The notes beneath the pieces are model-generated. The model had not been told where the DNA came from. It searched no databases and was given only the letters and a program-made list of their open reading frames with translations. Source: Cernens ardua (GTDB lineage Bacteria > Pseudomonadota > Gammaproteobacteria > Pseudomonadales > Halomonadaceae). Taken from it: 64,000 bases of DNA. This document shows positions 8,530 to 17,064 of the stretch, piece after piece. The stretch spans positions 496,001 through 560,000 of the forward strand of contig NZ_JBPCZH010000001.1 of the NCBI RefSeq assembly GCF_051251085.1, in the 5' to 3' direction. The number at the start of each line of letters is the position of its first letter. Within the stretch, counting starts at the first letter, position 1. Made by a program: the position numbers and the translations under genes.

Positions 8530-9897
8530 TCAGGATTCCGGTTTTTCTTCCTGCTCGGTTTCAGCGGTATCGGTATCTTCCTGAGCCTGACCGGCTTGTT
8601 GTGCAAACTCGAGTGCCTGCTGATAGGACATGTCCTTATCAACAACATTGGCGCTCTCAAGCAGTTTTTCAACCGCCTTGTTTTCCAGAACAGCTGAACG
8701 CAGCTGAGTTTTCATCTGGTCGTTGCTCATGTACTGCTCAACCACTTCTTCAGGCTGCTGGTACTGCTCTGCAACGTCTTTTGCGAATGCACGCATTTCG
8801 TCGTCGGACGCTTCCAGCTTGTTATGGCTGATAACTTCTGCCAACAACAGACCTACCTGCACGCGAGAACGGCCCTGTTCTTCAAAAAGCTCGCTGGGCA
8901 GCTGGCTCAAATCGAAATCTTCTCCCAGACCAAATTGCTGGGCAGCCTGTTGCTTGAGGGTATCAATTTCCTGCTGGACAAGCGCACGAGGTACTTCGAT
9001 GGGGTTAGCAGATTTCAGCGCTTCGATAACCTGCTGCTTCACAGCGTTTTCAACCGAAGTTTCGAGCTGGTTTTCCATGTTTTTACGAACTTCAGTCTTG
9101 AGTTCGTCAACATTACCGCTCTCAACCCCAAAGCGTGAGGTAAACTCAGCGTCGATTTCAGGCAGCGTCTGTGCCTTGACTTCATGAACACGGGTTTTAA
9201 ATGTAGCTTCCTGACCTTTCAGGTTTTCTGCCTGATAGTCTTCCGGGAAGGTGACGGTTACTACCGGCTCATCCCCAGCCTTGGCGCCGATCAACTGCTC
9301 TTCGAAGCCAGGAATCAGACTATTGGAACCCAGTACGAGATCATATCCTTCGGCCTTGCCACCTTCGAAGGGTTCGTCGCCGAGGAAACCTTCAAAGTCG
9401 ATCTTGACCTGGTCACCATCTTCAGCAGCGCGTTCGACGACCGCCCAGTCAGCACCCTGCTTACGCAGTTCTTCAATAGCATTATCAACGTCAGCATCAG
9501 TGATCTCGGCTTTGGGACGATCAATCTCCTTGCCTGCGATATCATTCAGCTCGATCTGAGGGTATACCTCAATGTTGGCAACGAATTCCAGATCCTTGCC
9601 CGGCTCGTTAACAACCGTTTCAATTTCGGGATAACCGGCAGGGTTCAGTGATTCCTCAGTCAACGCCGTTACATAGTTTTCACGGATGATTTCGCCTACG
9701 GCCTCATTACGAGCGTCCGCGCCGAAACGGCTACGAACCACCTTGAACGGAACCTTGCCAGGACGGAAGCCATTGAGTTTTACGTTTCTGGCGGTTTGCT
9801 GCAGACGTGCATCAGCGGCCTGATCAACCTGCTCGGCAGGTACCTTGATGGTCAGGCGGCGCCCGATCGGGGAAGTCGTTTCGACAGACACTTGCAT
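8530..9897 (-). CDS. tig: Trigger factor, ribosome-associated chaperone
   Basis: The 455-residue protein starts MQVSVETTSPIGRRLTIKVP. The ribosome-binding signature FRPGKVP lies near residue 45, an FKBP-type isomerase domain at about 150-245 contains DGDQVKIDFEGFL, and the rest is the helical C-terminal chaperone domain. It binds ribosomal protein uL23 and shields new chains at the exit tunnel. The frame is open 7 codons further up, but ATG 9897 is preceded by AGAGGACC at proper spacing and matches the family start. The acidic C-terminal tail (about the last 20 residues) is typically variable. A strong promoter lies about 120 bases upstream. Confidence 0.97.
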   Translation of the reverse strand: MQVSVETTSPIGRRLTIKVPAEQVDQAADARLQQTARNVKLNGFRPGKVPFKVVRSRFGADARNEAVGEIIRENYVTALTEESLNPAGYPEIETVVNEPGKDLEFVANIEVYPQIELNDIAGKEIDRPKAEITDADVDNAIEELRKQGADWAVVERAAEDGDQVKIDFEGFLGDEPFEGGKAEGYDLVLGSNSLIPGFEEQLIGAKAGDEPVVTVTFPEDYQAENLKGQEATFKTRVHEVKAQTLPEIDAEFTSRFGVESGNVDELKTEVRKNMENQLETSVENAVKQQVIEALKSANPIEVPRALVQQEIDTLKQQAAQQFGLGEDFDLSQLPSELFEEQGRSRVQVGLLLAEVISHNKLEASDDEMRAFAKDVAEQYQQPEEVVEQYMSNDQMKTQLRSAVLENKAVEKLLESANVVDKDMSYQQALEFAQQAGQAQEDTDTAETEQEEKPES

Positions 9898-10014
9898 GAA
9901 TGGTCCTCTACCCGTCAAACGGGGAATTACGTATTGGGTTCACGTGAAAAGAACGATCCAACAGAATCGACACCACGGGAACCATGGTTAATTTAAATAT
10001 TCTCAAGGGCGGTA

Positions 10015-10043
10015 ATTCTAAAAACCCTACCACCTGCTGGCAA
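10015..10043 (-). promoter_or_regulatory. Sigma-70 promoter of tig
   Basis: On the minus strand TTGCCA (10043-10038), a 17-base spacer and TAGAAT (10020-10015) make a near-consensus promoter. Transcription would start about 110 bases before tig. Confidence 0.7.
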
Positions 10044-10635
10044 GTGGCATATAGCGATAGGTGGAGACTTTTAGCATATTATTCAAGAGGAAGAGCCAAA
10101 AAAGTCACGAATTCTGGTCAGAATCAGATAAAAGACAGAAAAAGGCGGCTTATAACAAGCTCATCCACACCCCACCTCTCTCTTTTGCCTTTGCCCCTAT
10201 ACCAGACAACGACATTACAAAGAGACGTCAGACAGTAACACGAAAAACGTTATGGAACGCATGTTTCGTTCCAACATGCCTGGAACTCCGATAAATCAAG
10301 AGATTTAATACACCTAAAGTTCCTACAAGTCAGGGATTCGACACATTCGATGCAAAAAATATCCCAATTGCACTGGGAACCGTGTGCTTTAACGCTTTCA
10401 TGCAGGCAGTGACACCATGTGTAAACGTTTTTCAAACGCTACACACACTGTTTAGACTTACGATTGGTTTAGCCTGACGACGGATTCACCGCGCTTCTTA
10501 CAGTTAGCTTAAGACATAGCATGAAATAATAAACAAGGCAGGTAACACTACAAAAACGACAAACAGGATGAATGAGAAAACTAAAAAAAGAGGGAGGGGA
10601 TAATAAGGAAGCAATCGAAAGGAAGGTATTCGGAA
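10044..10635. other. Gap between tRNA operon and tig, no gene seen
   Basis: About 590 bp of rather AT-rich sequence. There is a small inverted repeat GGAACG/CGTTCC at 10255-10273. A minus-strand T-run at about 10582-10588 lies after the tRNA genes without a clear hairpin before it. I found no coding frame with a ribosome site and no known RNA motif. Confidence 0.5.
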
Positions 10636-10711
10636 TGGGGTGGATGATGGGGATCGAACCCACGACCACCGGAGCCACAATCCGGGGCTCTACCACTGAG
10701 CTACATCCACC
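10636..10711 (-). tRNA. tRNA-His (anticodon GTG)
   Basis: The reverse strand folds as a cloverleaf with anticodon loop TTGTGGC. G at 10711 acts as the His-specific G-1, paired with discriminator C at 10639. The T-arm TTCGATC and an encoded CCA (10638-10636) are present. It is the last of three co-oriented tRNAs. Confidence 0.95.
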
Positions 10712-10748
10712 ATAACCGAATTTTAATCATCAACCAGAAATGCCATAT

Positions 10749-10825
10749 TGGCACGCCCAGCAGGACTCGAACCTGCAACCTACGGCTTAGAAGGCCGTTG
10801 CTCTATCCGGTTGAGCTATAGGCGC
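10749..10825 (-). tRNA. tRNA-Arg (anticodon TCT)
   Basis: A 77-nt cloverleaf on the reverse strand has anticodon loop CTTCTAA (reads AGA/AGG), T-loop TTCGAGT, discriminator G and encoded CCA. The acceptor starts GCGCCTA and closes with a G-U pair at position 1-72. It is the middle gene of the operon. Confidence 0.95.
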
Positions 10826-10891
10826 ATGGTAGTCGAGAGAGCCTTACTTGTCAATTCACATTTTTGAAAAATCTTTTCAAAAACAATGAGT

Positions 10892-10968
10892 TGGTCGGGA
10901 TAGAGGGATTCGAACCCCCGACATCCTGCTCCCAAAGCAGGCGCGCTACCAGACTGCGCTATATCCCG
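10892..10968 (-). tRNA. tRNA-Pro (anticodon TGG)
   Basis: A 77-nt cloverleaf on the reverse strand has a CGGGATA acceptor, anticodon loop TTTGGGA (anticodon TGG), T-loop TTCGAAT, discriminator A and encoded CCA. It is the first gene of the Pro-Arg-His operon, about 25 bases after the predicted start of transcription. Confidence 0.95.
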
Positions 10969-11000
10969 ATACAGGCGCCGATCTCGTCGATGCGGTGCGC

Positions 11001-11028
11001 ATTCTACTGAATTTATTTTCTGGGTCAA
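11001..11028 (-). promoter_or_regulatory. Promoter of the tRNA operon
   Basis: On the minus strand TTGACC (11028-11023), a 16-base spacer and TAGAAT (11006-11001) are followed by the GC-rich stretch GCGCACCGC. A GC-rich discriminator after the -10 is typical of stable-RNA promoters under ppGpp (stringent) control. Confidence 0.75.
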
Positions 11029-11203
11029 GCATGAATTTCACATCCATGATCCCCAAGTCACTGAGAATACATGAAAAACGCCCCGCCAGGCCGCGTCTTT
11101 ACTTATGTGATGAAAAATTTTTTTCTTTTAAAAAGAGCACGATTATTGATGAAGACAATCATGCGAATACATGAAAGAGAATAGCTACAGCATGCCCAAG
11201 GCC

Positions 11204-11212
11204 TGTTATACT
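11204..11212 (+). promoter_or_regulatory. Extended -10 promoter candidate of folD
   Basis: TG, one base, then TATACT (11207-11212) matches an extended -10; the -35 region is weak. The leader of about 85 bases contains a direct repeat of CCTTGAAGGTT at 11236-11246 and 11254-11264. The 336-bp gap between the tRNAs and folD holds nothing else that I recognise. Confidence 0.45.
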
Positions 11213-11304
11213 GTCTGCCTCAAAGATTTTATCTGCCTTGAAGGTTATATCTTCCTTGAAGGTTTGCCTCATTTAACATCATGTAAATAAAGGATACCCG
11301 AACG

Positions 11305-12168
11305 ATGGCCGCGCAATTAATCGATGGCAAATTGGTCGCACAAACTGTTCGTGCCCATGTTGCTGAAGCCGTCGCCCAACGTCATCGCGATGGATTACGC
11401 ACACCAGGACTCGCCGTCGTACTGGTAGGCGATGATCCAGCCTCGGAGGTGTACGTAGGTAGCAAGGAACGCGCCTGCAAGGAGGCGGGAATCCGCTCCT
11501 TCATGCATCGCTTGCCGAATGATACTGATCAGCAAACGCTCGAAGCGTTAGTGGATACCCTGAATGCCGACCCTCAGGTCGATGGCATTCTGGTACAGCT
11601 TCCTCTTCCGCGACATCTGGATGAGCGCCCGATACTTGAGCGTATTCTTCCAAACAAGGATGTCGATGGATTTCATCCCTACAATCTGGGTCGATTGGCG
11701 CAGCGCCTCCCTACCCTTCGCCCCTGCACCCCCAAGGGTGTCATGACGCTGCTGGAGTATTACAACCTTCCCGTCCGAGGGCTGGATGCTACCATTGTCG
11801 GTGCCAGCAATATTGTTGGACGCCCCATGTCTCTCGAACTTCTGTTGGCGGGCGCGACAACCACCGTATGCCATCGCTTTACACGTAATCTTGAGCAGAA
11901 AGTACGTCAGGCAGATCTACTCGTTGTCGCTGTAGGCAAGCCCGGTTTGGTCAAAGGGGAATGGATCAAGGAAGGGGCTATCGTAATCGACGTGGGCATT
12001 AATCGGCAGGCCGACGGAAAACTGACGGGTGATATAGAATTTGCCCCAGCTGCCGAACGTGCCAGCTGGATTACCCCGGTGCCCGGCGGCGTAGGCCCGA
12101 TGACAGTCGCATCATTACTTGAAAATACGCTTCAGGCTGCCAAGATACACGATCAAAATGATCAGTAG
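11305..12168 (+). CDS. folD: FolD, methylene-THF dehydrogenase/methenyl-THF cyclohydrolase
   Basis: The 287-residue bifunctional enzyme interconverts 5,10-methylene-, 5,10-methenyl- and 10-formyl-tetrahydrofolate with NADP, supplying one-carbon units for purines and formyl-Met-tRNA. Catalytic Tyr50 and Lys54 lie in VYVGSKERACKEAGI. Also present are DGFHPYNLGRL, the nucleotide-binding stretch IVGASNIVGRPM near 172 and the C-terminal PVPGGVGPMT. The size is typical. It lies next to the tRNA operon, as in the Pseudomonas order folD-tRNAs-tig, but transcribed away from it. Confidence 0.97.
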   Translation: MAAQLIDGKLVAQTVRAHVAEAVAQRHRDGLRTPGLAVVLVGDDPASEVYVGSKERACKEAGIRSFMHRLPNDTDQQTLEALVDTLNADPQVDGILVQLPLPRHLDERPILERILPNKDVDGFHPYNLGRLAQRLPTLRPCTPKGVMTLLEYYNLPVRGLDATIVGASNIVGRPMSLELLLAGATTTVCHRFTRNLEQKVRQADLLVVAVGKPGLVKGEWIKEGAIVIDVGINRQADGKLTGDIEFAPAAERASWITPVPGGVGPMTVASLLENTLQAAKIHDQNDQ

Positions 12169-12331
12169 TGTGTGATGCACGCACTGTACGGAAGCGTTTT
12201 ATCGGAATGGGCGCAATCTCTGGCAAATGCTGTAGAATACAGCGCAGGTTTTACACTGTTAAAGTATCTATTGGGCTATGCCGTGCCAAAATCTGCCTGC
12301 ATGAAGAGTAGCATTTGGCTACAGCGTAAAT

Positions 12332-12352
12332 AACCTGGCGAGAAGCCAGGTT
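12332..12352. other. Hairpin in folD-luxS gap
   Basis: AACCTGGC and GCCAGGTT form an 8-bp perfect stem around GAGAA, without a T-run. It could stabilise the end of the folD message or lie in the luxS leader. The rest of the 286-bp gap shows no gene. Confidence 0.4.
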
Positions 12353-12454
12353 TACAGTTCCACCGATATACCGCCAGATACATGACAACAGTCAGATTGA
12401 CAGAGTTAACGTAGATAGCAACACGAAACACTCTCTCCCATGGAGGAATGCACG

Positions 12455-12928
12455 ATGAGCGAAGAGCAGAAAAAAATGAATGTCGAAAGCTTCAACCTGG
12501 ATCATACCAAGGTTAAAGCACCCTACGTCCGTCTGGCCGGTATCAAGGAAGGCGTCAATGGGGATCGTATTCACAAGTATGACCTGCGTATCAGCCAGCC
12601 CAACAAGGAGCATATGGAGATGCCTGCGCTGCACTCTCTGGAGCACCTGATGGCTGAACTGTCACGTAACCACAGTGACAAAATCGTTGATATCAGCCCC
12701 ATGGGGTGCCAGACCGGTTTCTACGTAGCCCTGATCAATCACGATGACTACGAAGACGTATTGAATATCATCGAACAGACTTTGAAAGATGTTCTTGAAG
12801 CCAAGGAAGTCCCTGCATGTAACGCTGTTCAATGCGGTTGGGCTGCAAGCCACAGCCTCGAAGGTGCGCAGGAACTGGCACGCGGCCTACTGGCCAAACG
12901 TGATGAATGGACACAGGTATTCGCCTAA
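12455..12928 (+). CDS. luxS: S-ribosylhomocysteine lyase LuxS (AI-2 synthesis)
   Basis: The 157-residue enzyme cleaves S-ribosylhomocysteine to homocysteine and DPD, the precursor of signal AI-2. Metal ligands are His60 and His64 (HSLEH) plus Cys127 (QCG); Cys85 in DISPMGCQTG is the catalytic thiol. The start at MSEEQ is set by GGAGG 8 bases upstream; an ATG five codons earlier overlaps that site and is unlikely. The sequence (VESFNLDHTKVKAPYVRL, QPNK, MGCQTG) recalls Bacillus/Lactobacillus LuxS more than the E. coli protein, from memory of those proteins. Its stop overlaps the start of mtnN, whose product makes the LuxS substrate. Confidence 0.96.
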   Translation: MSEEQKKMNVESFNLDHTKVKAPYVRLAGIKEGVNGDRIHKYDLRISQPNKEHMEMPALHSLEHLMAELSRNHSDKIVDISPMGCQTGFYVALINHDDYEDVLNIIEQTLKDVLEAKEVPACNAVQCGWAASHSLEGAQELARGLLAKRDEWTQVFA

Positions 12929-13644
12929 TGGCTTCTGATTCAGTCGATATTGCCTTGATTGGTGCCATGGCTCAGGAGGTAGATGCTCTCCTCCAGCGTT
13001 TCGAGGGAACAGCAGAGCGTAGCGAGCATGGTGGTTCGATTTTTCATCGAGGCACTTTGTGCGGCAAGCATGTCGTCTTACTGGAATCCGGTATTGGCAA
13101 GGTGAATGCTGCTGTAGCAACCACCATCACCTTTGAGCGATTTTCGCCCAAGGCCGTTATCAATATCGGTTCTGCCGGTGGCCTGGGAGAAGGCCTTAAT
13201 ATCGGTGATGTTGTCGTATCCTCACATGTGTTCCATCACGACGTGGATGTGACTGCCTTTGGCTATGAACCGGGGCAGATTCCGGGTATGCCAGCCAATT
13301 ACAAGGCCGATACTCAATTGGTGGACCTGACTCGCAAGGCCATTGAGTCCCTTTCAGGCATCAGTGCCCATGAAGGCGCGATTGGTTCGGGGGATGTCTT
13401 CGTCGCAGGTAAGGACGCCGTAGCCAGCCTACGCAAACGGTTCCCGACCTTGATTGCGGCCGAAATGGAAGCTGCAGCCATTGCTCAAACCTGTGAACGT
13501 TTCCACTGCCCATTCGTGGTGACTCGCGCCATTTCGGATCTTCCCGAAAAAGAGGGTAACAACGTTGATTTTGAAACGTTCCTGCCCAAGGCAGCTGAAA
13601 ACTCTGCAGAAATGGTCGTTAAAATACTCGAAGCATATCACTAA
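12928..13644 (+). CDS. mtnN: 5'-methylthioadenosine/S-adenosylhomocysteine nucleosidase
   Basis: The 238-residue enzyme (Pfs) removes adenine from S-adenosylhomocysteine, methylthioadenosine and 5'-deoxyadenosine. Key residues are Glu17 (AMAQEVDAL, equivalent to E. coli Glu12) and Asp204 (AISDLP); NIGSAGGL and AAEMEAAAIA form the purine/ribose site. ATG 12928 shares its A with the luxS stop (TAATG), which implies translational coupling, although the frame is open 7 codons further up inside luxS. The luxS-mtnN pair therefore encodes the two successive steps of SAH recycling. A strong terminator follows at 13748. Confidence 0.97.
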   Translation: MASDSVDIALIGAMAQEVDALLQRFEGTAERSEHGGSIFHRGTLCGKHVVLLESGIGKVNAAVATTITFERFSPKAVINIGSAGGLGEGLNIGDVVVSSHVFHHDVDVTAFGYEPGQIPGMPANYKADTQLVDLTRKAIESLSGISAHEGAIGSGDVFVAGKDAVASLRKRFPTLIAAEMEAAAIAQTCERFHCPFVVTRAISDLPEKEGNNVDFETFLPKAAENSAEMVVKILEAYH

Positions 13645-13747
13645 TGAAACGCATCAGGTATTTGCCTGATAATTGATAACATGATGAGTATCAGGCACCT
13701 TTATGATATTCACCCTGTATATAATCAATAATAACTTCGGGAACAGG

Positions 13748-13774
13748 ATGGCTCACTTCGGTGAGCCATTTTTT
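13748..13774 (+). terminator. Rho-independent terminator of luxS-mtnN
   Basis: ATGGCTCAC and GTGAGCCAT pair perfectly around a stable TTCG tetraloop and run into six T. It is about 105 bases after the mtnN stop. Confidence 0.93.
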
Positions 13775-13826
13775 ATATCTTGGCAAAACGGCATGATTGT
13801 CACGAGACAAGCCCGCATGTTGAGCA

Positions 13827-13880
13827 CTTCAATGGCACAAACTATCTTCAATGGCATAAACCTTCATTAGCACAAACTAC
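13827..13880. repeat. Three degenerate 16-19 bp tandem repeats
   Basis: CTTCAATGGCACAAACTAT (13827), CTTCAATGGCATAAAC (13846) and CTTCATTAGCACAAACTAC (13862) follow one another between the mtnN terminator and the 3' end of the copD-like gene. Confidence 0.7.
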
Positions 13881-13894
13881 AGATAACGCCTGTT

Positions 13895-14821
13895 TCAACT
13901 CATCAAACCGGGTGGAGCTTGACTACTCAAGAGGGCAGCAATGAAGAGTAAAAATCCCCCTACACCGGTTTCAATACCTAATGTAATAAAAATACCGGTC
14001 GGCTGTTGTTTGGCTTTGGGTGTCCAGTGAAATCGATTTAAAGCTGCCAATAACAACATCAGGGCAAACAACAGGCATTTAAGCAATACGTACTGACCAT
14101 AACGGGTCAGATATATTCCATTCCAACTTCCCACCATACTCAACGACTGCACAACACCTGTTACAGCAACGATAAGAACACACCCCACACCCAATCGTGA
14201 GAATCGTCCCAGCGACACCTGAGCCAATAAGGGAAAACGGTAGCAGATCAAAAACAGCCCGGGGAGACAACCTAGCCACACACATGCGGCCATGACATGT
14301 AACTCAAGTAACAACAACACACCGATCGAAACCAGCGTACCATGGCCTATAAGCGGTTGCAGGATGAGGACTAGCGCAAGCAACACAATCTGAAAATTGC
14401 GCAAGCCATTATGTATACAGGAAAACCGATGAACTCCAAGAAGCGACTCGCATCCCAGGGCAAGCAGAAGAAGCACAAGACAATGCCTTAGCTCGCTACC
14501 AAAATGAGTGTGCCATAAGACGATATTCATCATGGGGATGGCATGCTGGAAGGATGGGGCACCTGTCATTTCTACACTTATGAAGGGCCACCATAGCAGT
14601 CCGAAAAAGAGCGAAAAGATCAAACCAGCCGCCCTCCATCGTCCCAATATTCTTCGGACAAAAATTCCATCCGAAGATACAGGCATGCACCATTTTGTCA
14701 GCACAGCACACCCTACTACCCATGCCAATCCGCCAATGAACAGCGTATGAGTCAAAGGCAATAGCACATCAAGAACCCAGACTGAAGGGATATCAGGAAG
14801 TAGAGCCGTCATAGCCACCAT
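13895..14821 (-). CDS. copD: CopD/YebZ-family copper-resistance membrane protein
   Basis: The 308-residue, very hydrophobic protein has about eight predicted transmembrane stretches and conserved histidines near helix ends (LLPLTHTLFIGGLAW at about 21-35, LWHTHFGSELRH, LQPLIGHG, LELHVMAACVWLG). This matches the CopD family of inner-membrane proteins thought to move copper between periplasm and cytoplasm or to assist copper proteins. A CopC-like periplasmic copper binder is encoded 250 bp upstream on the same strand, the usual partner. The start is uncertain because ATG 14821 and the ATG three codons later both lack a clean ribosome site. Family assignment is firm; the direction of transport is not established for this family. 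Confidence 0.85.
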   Translation of the reverse strand: MVAMTALLPDIPSVWVLDVLLPLTHTLFIGGLAWVVGCAVLTKWCMPVSSDGIFVRRILGRWRAAGLIFSLFFGLLWWPFISVEMTGAPSFQHAIPMMNIVLWHTHFGSELRHCLVLLLLALGCESLLGVHRFSCIHNGLRNFQIVLLALVLILQPLIGHGTLVSIGVLLLLELHVMAACVWLGCLPGLFLICYRFPLLAQVSLGRFSRLGVGCVLIVAVTGVVQSLSMVGSWNGIYLTRYGQYVLLKCLLFALMLLLAALNRFHWTPKAKQQPTGIFITLGIETGVGGFLLFIAALLSSQAPPGLMS

Positions 14822-14937
14822 AGAACAATAAATAGCCTGATTTAAGGCACTGGTTGTGAAGAATATGACCGAGGAGCTATTGCGACTTCACTATCATGAG
14901 ACCCGTTACATCCCAAAGGACCAATCAAGGATGAAAG

Positions 14938-15000
14938 CATTCACGGCCTGAAGTAATAATCACCAAGCGTTCTGACATTCACAGGCTTGAACACTAATCA
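14938..15000. repeat. Imperfect 25-bp direct repeat
   Basis: Two 25-base units starting CATTCAC (14938-14962 and 14976-15000) agree at about 17 positions, 38 bases apart, in the copC-copD gap. Confidence 0.45.
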
Positions 15001-15074
15001 AACAAAAAACAAGCGGTAACGAGCGTACTATCTTTCAGGCCTTTATACTTTATTTGACACGGAATGATATTGAA

Positions 15075-15440
15075 TCATTTGATACTGAACTTGAGTGTAT
15101 CGGTAACACGATGAGTATCAATAGAAGTGATATTCATCTGAACGCTGTACTCTCCTGTCTTCAACGCGGGTAATCCCACCGTATAACTGCGGTGGTCGCC
15201 GGCCTCTTTAACGGCAGAATTCGCCTTTAACTGACCCAGCGCAATGGAATGCCCGTGCGAGTCGACAAGCGTCAGCTGACTCAATGCTACTTCGACACCT
15301 TCGCTGAAGGTCAGCTCAAGGGATGTAGGCGCCTGCGAAAAAGTCGCATTATTGGCGGGAGTACTGGCCACAAGGTGGGCATGAGCCAGAGCCAAAGGGG
15401 AGAATACCAGGCCAACCAGGACAACAAAGAATTTCAACAT
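15075..15440 (-). CDS. copC: CopC/YobA-family periplasmic copper-binding protein
   Basis: The 121-residue protein has a signal peptide (about 1-19, ending LALA) and a mature part starting HAHL, so the N-terminal histidine of the CopC copper(II) site becomes residue 1 after cleavage. The other ligands fit Asp and His in SIDTHRV near the C-terminus. The single beta-barrel domain of about 100 residues (LELTFSEGVE) is typical of CopC. It probably hands copper to or from the CopD-like protein encoded downstream. No copper-responsive regulator lies nearby. Confidence 0.9.
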   Translation of the reverse strand: MLKFFVVLVGLVFSPLALAHAHLVASTPANNATFSQAPTSLELTFSEGVEVALSQLTLVDSHGHSIALGQLKANSAVKEAGDHRSYTVGLPALKTGEYSVQMNITSIDTHRVTDTLKFSIK

Positions 15441-15561
15441 GATGAGATACCTATAGACAGGAGTTGCCCTACTCTACTCCCTAAACATTATTACAACCAT
15501 ATCACTTAAGATTGAGAAAAGTTTTAGCGCGTGTGCCAGACATTTAAAGGGGAGAAATAAA

Positions 15562-15630
15562 TATGAAAAAAGGCCCCCTCGGCAACACGGTTCATATGTA
15601 ATCGAAACCTGCAGTTAACCGGGGAGCCCA
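15562..15630 (-). terminator. Possible terminator of cysS
   Basis: In the minus direction GGCTCCCCGG (about 15628-15619) can pair with CCGAGGGGGCC (15582-15571) with a mismatch and a bulge, followed by six T. The loop is long (about 36 bases), so this is tentative. Confidence 0.3.
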
Positions 15631-15665
15631 TTTCAGGCTATGGGAATGAATGCGGCATTACACCA

Positions 15666-17060
15666 TTAACGTTTATCGAACACCCAGCTTGTGCCTTCAC
15701 GACTATCCTTCAGCACAATGCCCAATGATTCCAATTCCGCACGAATGGCATCTGCCTGGGCGAAATCCTTACTCCTTTTCGCCTCGGCACGAGCTGCAAT
15801 CCGCGCTTCGATTTCATCAGCAGGAAGAGGCAAGTTGGATTCGCCCCTTGCCTGCAGGAAATCATTCGAATCACGCTGAAGCAGCCCCAGAATGCCCGCA
15901 AGACGACGCAATTCATAGGCCAATGCCGGTGCTAACTCAGGCTGGTCGCTCTTGGCCCGATTAAGTTCACGGGCCAGATCAAACAAGGCAGCCAGCGCAA
16001 CCGGCGTATTAAAATCATCATCCATCGCATCAAAGAAGCGCTCGGCGTATTCGCCAGAGACATCGCCTTCTGACGCCACTACTCCATCCAACGCTGTATA
16101 GAAGCGAATGAGCGAGCGGCGTGCCTCTTCCAGCGAATCATCAACGTACTGCAATGGGCTACGATAATGACTGGAAAGCAAGTAATAGCGCACTACTTCC
16201 GGGTCATTGTCTTTCAGTATGTCACGCAAATAAAAGAAGTTGCCCAATGACTTGGACATCTTTTCACTACCCAAACGCAGGGCACCTACATGCATCCAGA
16301 CATTGGCAAAGGGCTCTTCATTAGCCGCTTCACTCTGTGCAATTTCGTTTTCATGATGAGGAAAGATGAGATCCGGCCCCCCCCCATGAATATCGAAATT
16401 ATCCCCCAGGCAGCATTTGGACATGGCCGAACATTCAATATGCCACCCCGGACGCCCGGGTCCCCATGGAGATGGCCAACTCTGTTCGCCAGGTTTGGCC
16501 GCTTTCCACAAAACGAAATCGAGCGGATCTTCCTTGGCCTCATCTACTTCAATACGCGCCCCAGCGCGCATATCATCGGGCTTTCGATTACTTAATTTGC
16601 CATAATCGGCGAAGCTGCGAACACGATAGTAAACGTCTCCATTAGCCGCGGGGTAGGCATGCCCCTGCTCGACCAAACGCTCGACCATGGCCAGAATTTC
16701 ACCAATATAAGCCGTGGCGCGAGGTTCTTCATCAGGAGGACGAATGCCCAACGAGTGCTCATCTTCATGCATGGCATCAATCATGCGGGCGGTCAGCGAG
16801 GAGATAGGCTCATTATTGTTATGGGCACGTGCAATGATTTTATCGTCTACATCGGTGATATTGCGGACGAGCCGGACATCGTAGCCTTGTTGGCGCAGAT
16901 AACGCGTAATCACATCAAAAGCCACCATGACGCGCCCATGCCCCAGGTGGCAATAGTCGTATACGGTAATACCACACACGTACATACGTACCTGCCCCGG
17001 GACAATAGGCTCAAACGGCGCCTTGCGCCGCGTCATGGTATTGTGAATCTGCACACTCAT
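15666..17060 (-). CDS. cysS: Cysteinyl-tRNA synthetase
   Basis: The 464-residue class I synthetase charges tRNA-Cys. Visible are zinc ligand Cys29 in MYVCGITVYDYC, the HIGH variant HLGH at 38-41, a second zinc region (WHIECSAMS, HGGGPDLIFPHHENE) and KMSKS near 266-270. The frame is open 12 codons further up, but ATG 17060 has AAGGAT at the right distance and matches the family. It starts 4 bases after the glnS stop, so the two synthetases form an operon and are likely translated together. E. coli cysS encodes 461 residues. Confidence 0.97.
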   Translation of the reverse strand: MSVQIHNTMTRRKAPFEPIVPGQVRMYVCGITVYDYCHLGHGRVMVAFDVITRYLRQQGYDVRLVRNITDVDDKIIARAHNNNEPISSLTARMIDAMHEDEHSLGIRPPDEEPRATAYIGEILAMVERLVEQGHAYPAANGDVYYRVRSFADYGKLSNRKPDDMRAGARIEVDEAKEDPLDFVLWKAAKPGEQSWPSPWGPGRPGWHIECSAMSKCCLGDNFDIHGGGPDLIFPHHENEIAQSEAANEEPFANVWMHVGALRLGSEKMSKSLGNFFYLRDILKDNDPEVVRYYLLSSHYRSPLQYVDDSLEEARRSLIRFYTALDGVVASEGDVSGEYAERFFDAMDDDFNTPVALAALFDLARELNRAKSDQPELAPALAYELRRLAGILGLLQRDSNDFLQARGESNLPLPADEIEARIAARAEAKRSKDFAQADAIRAELESLGIVLKDSREGTSWVFDKR

Positions 17061-17064
17061 CCGG

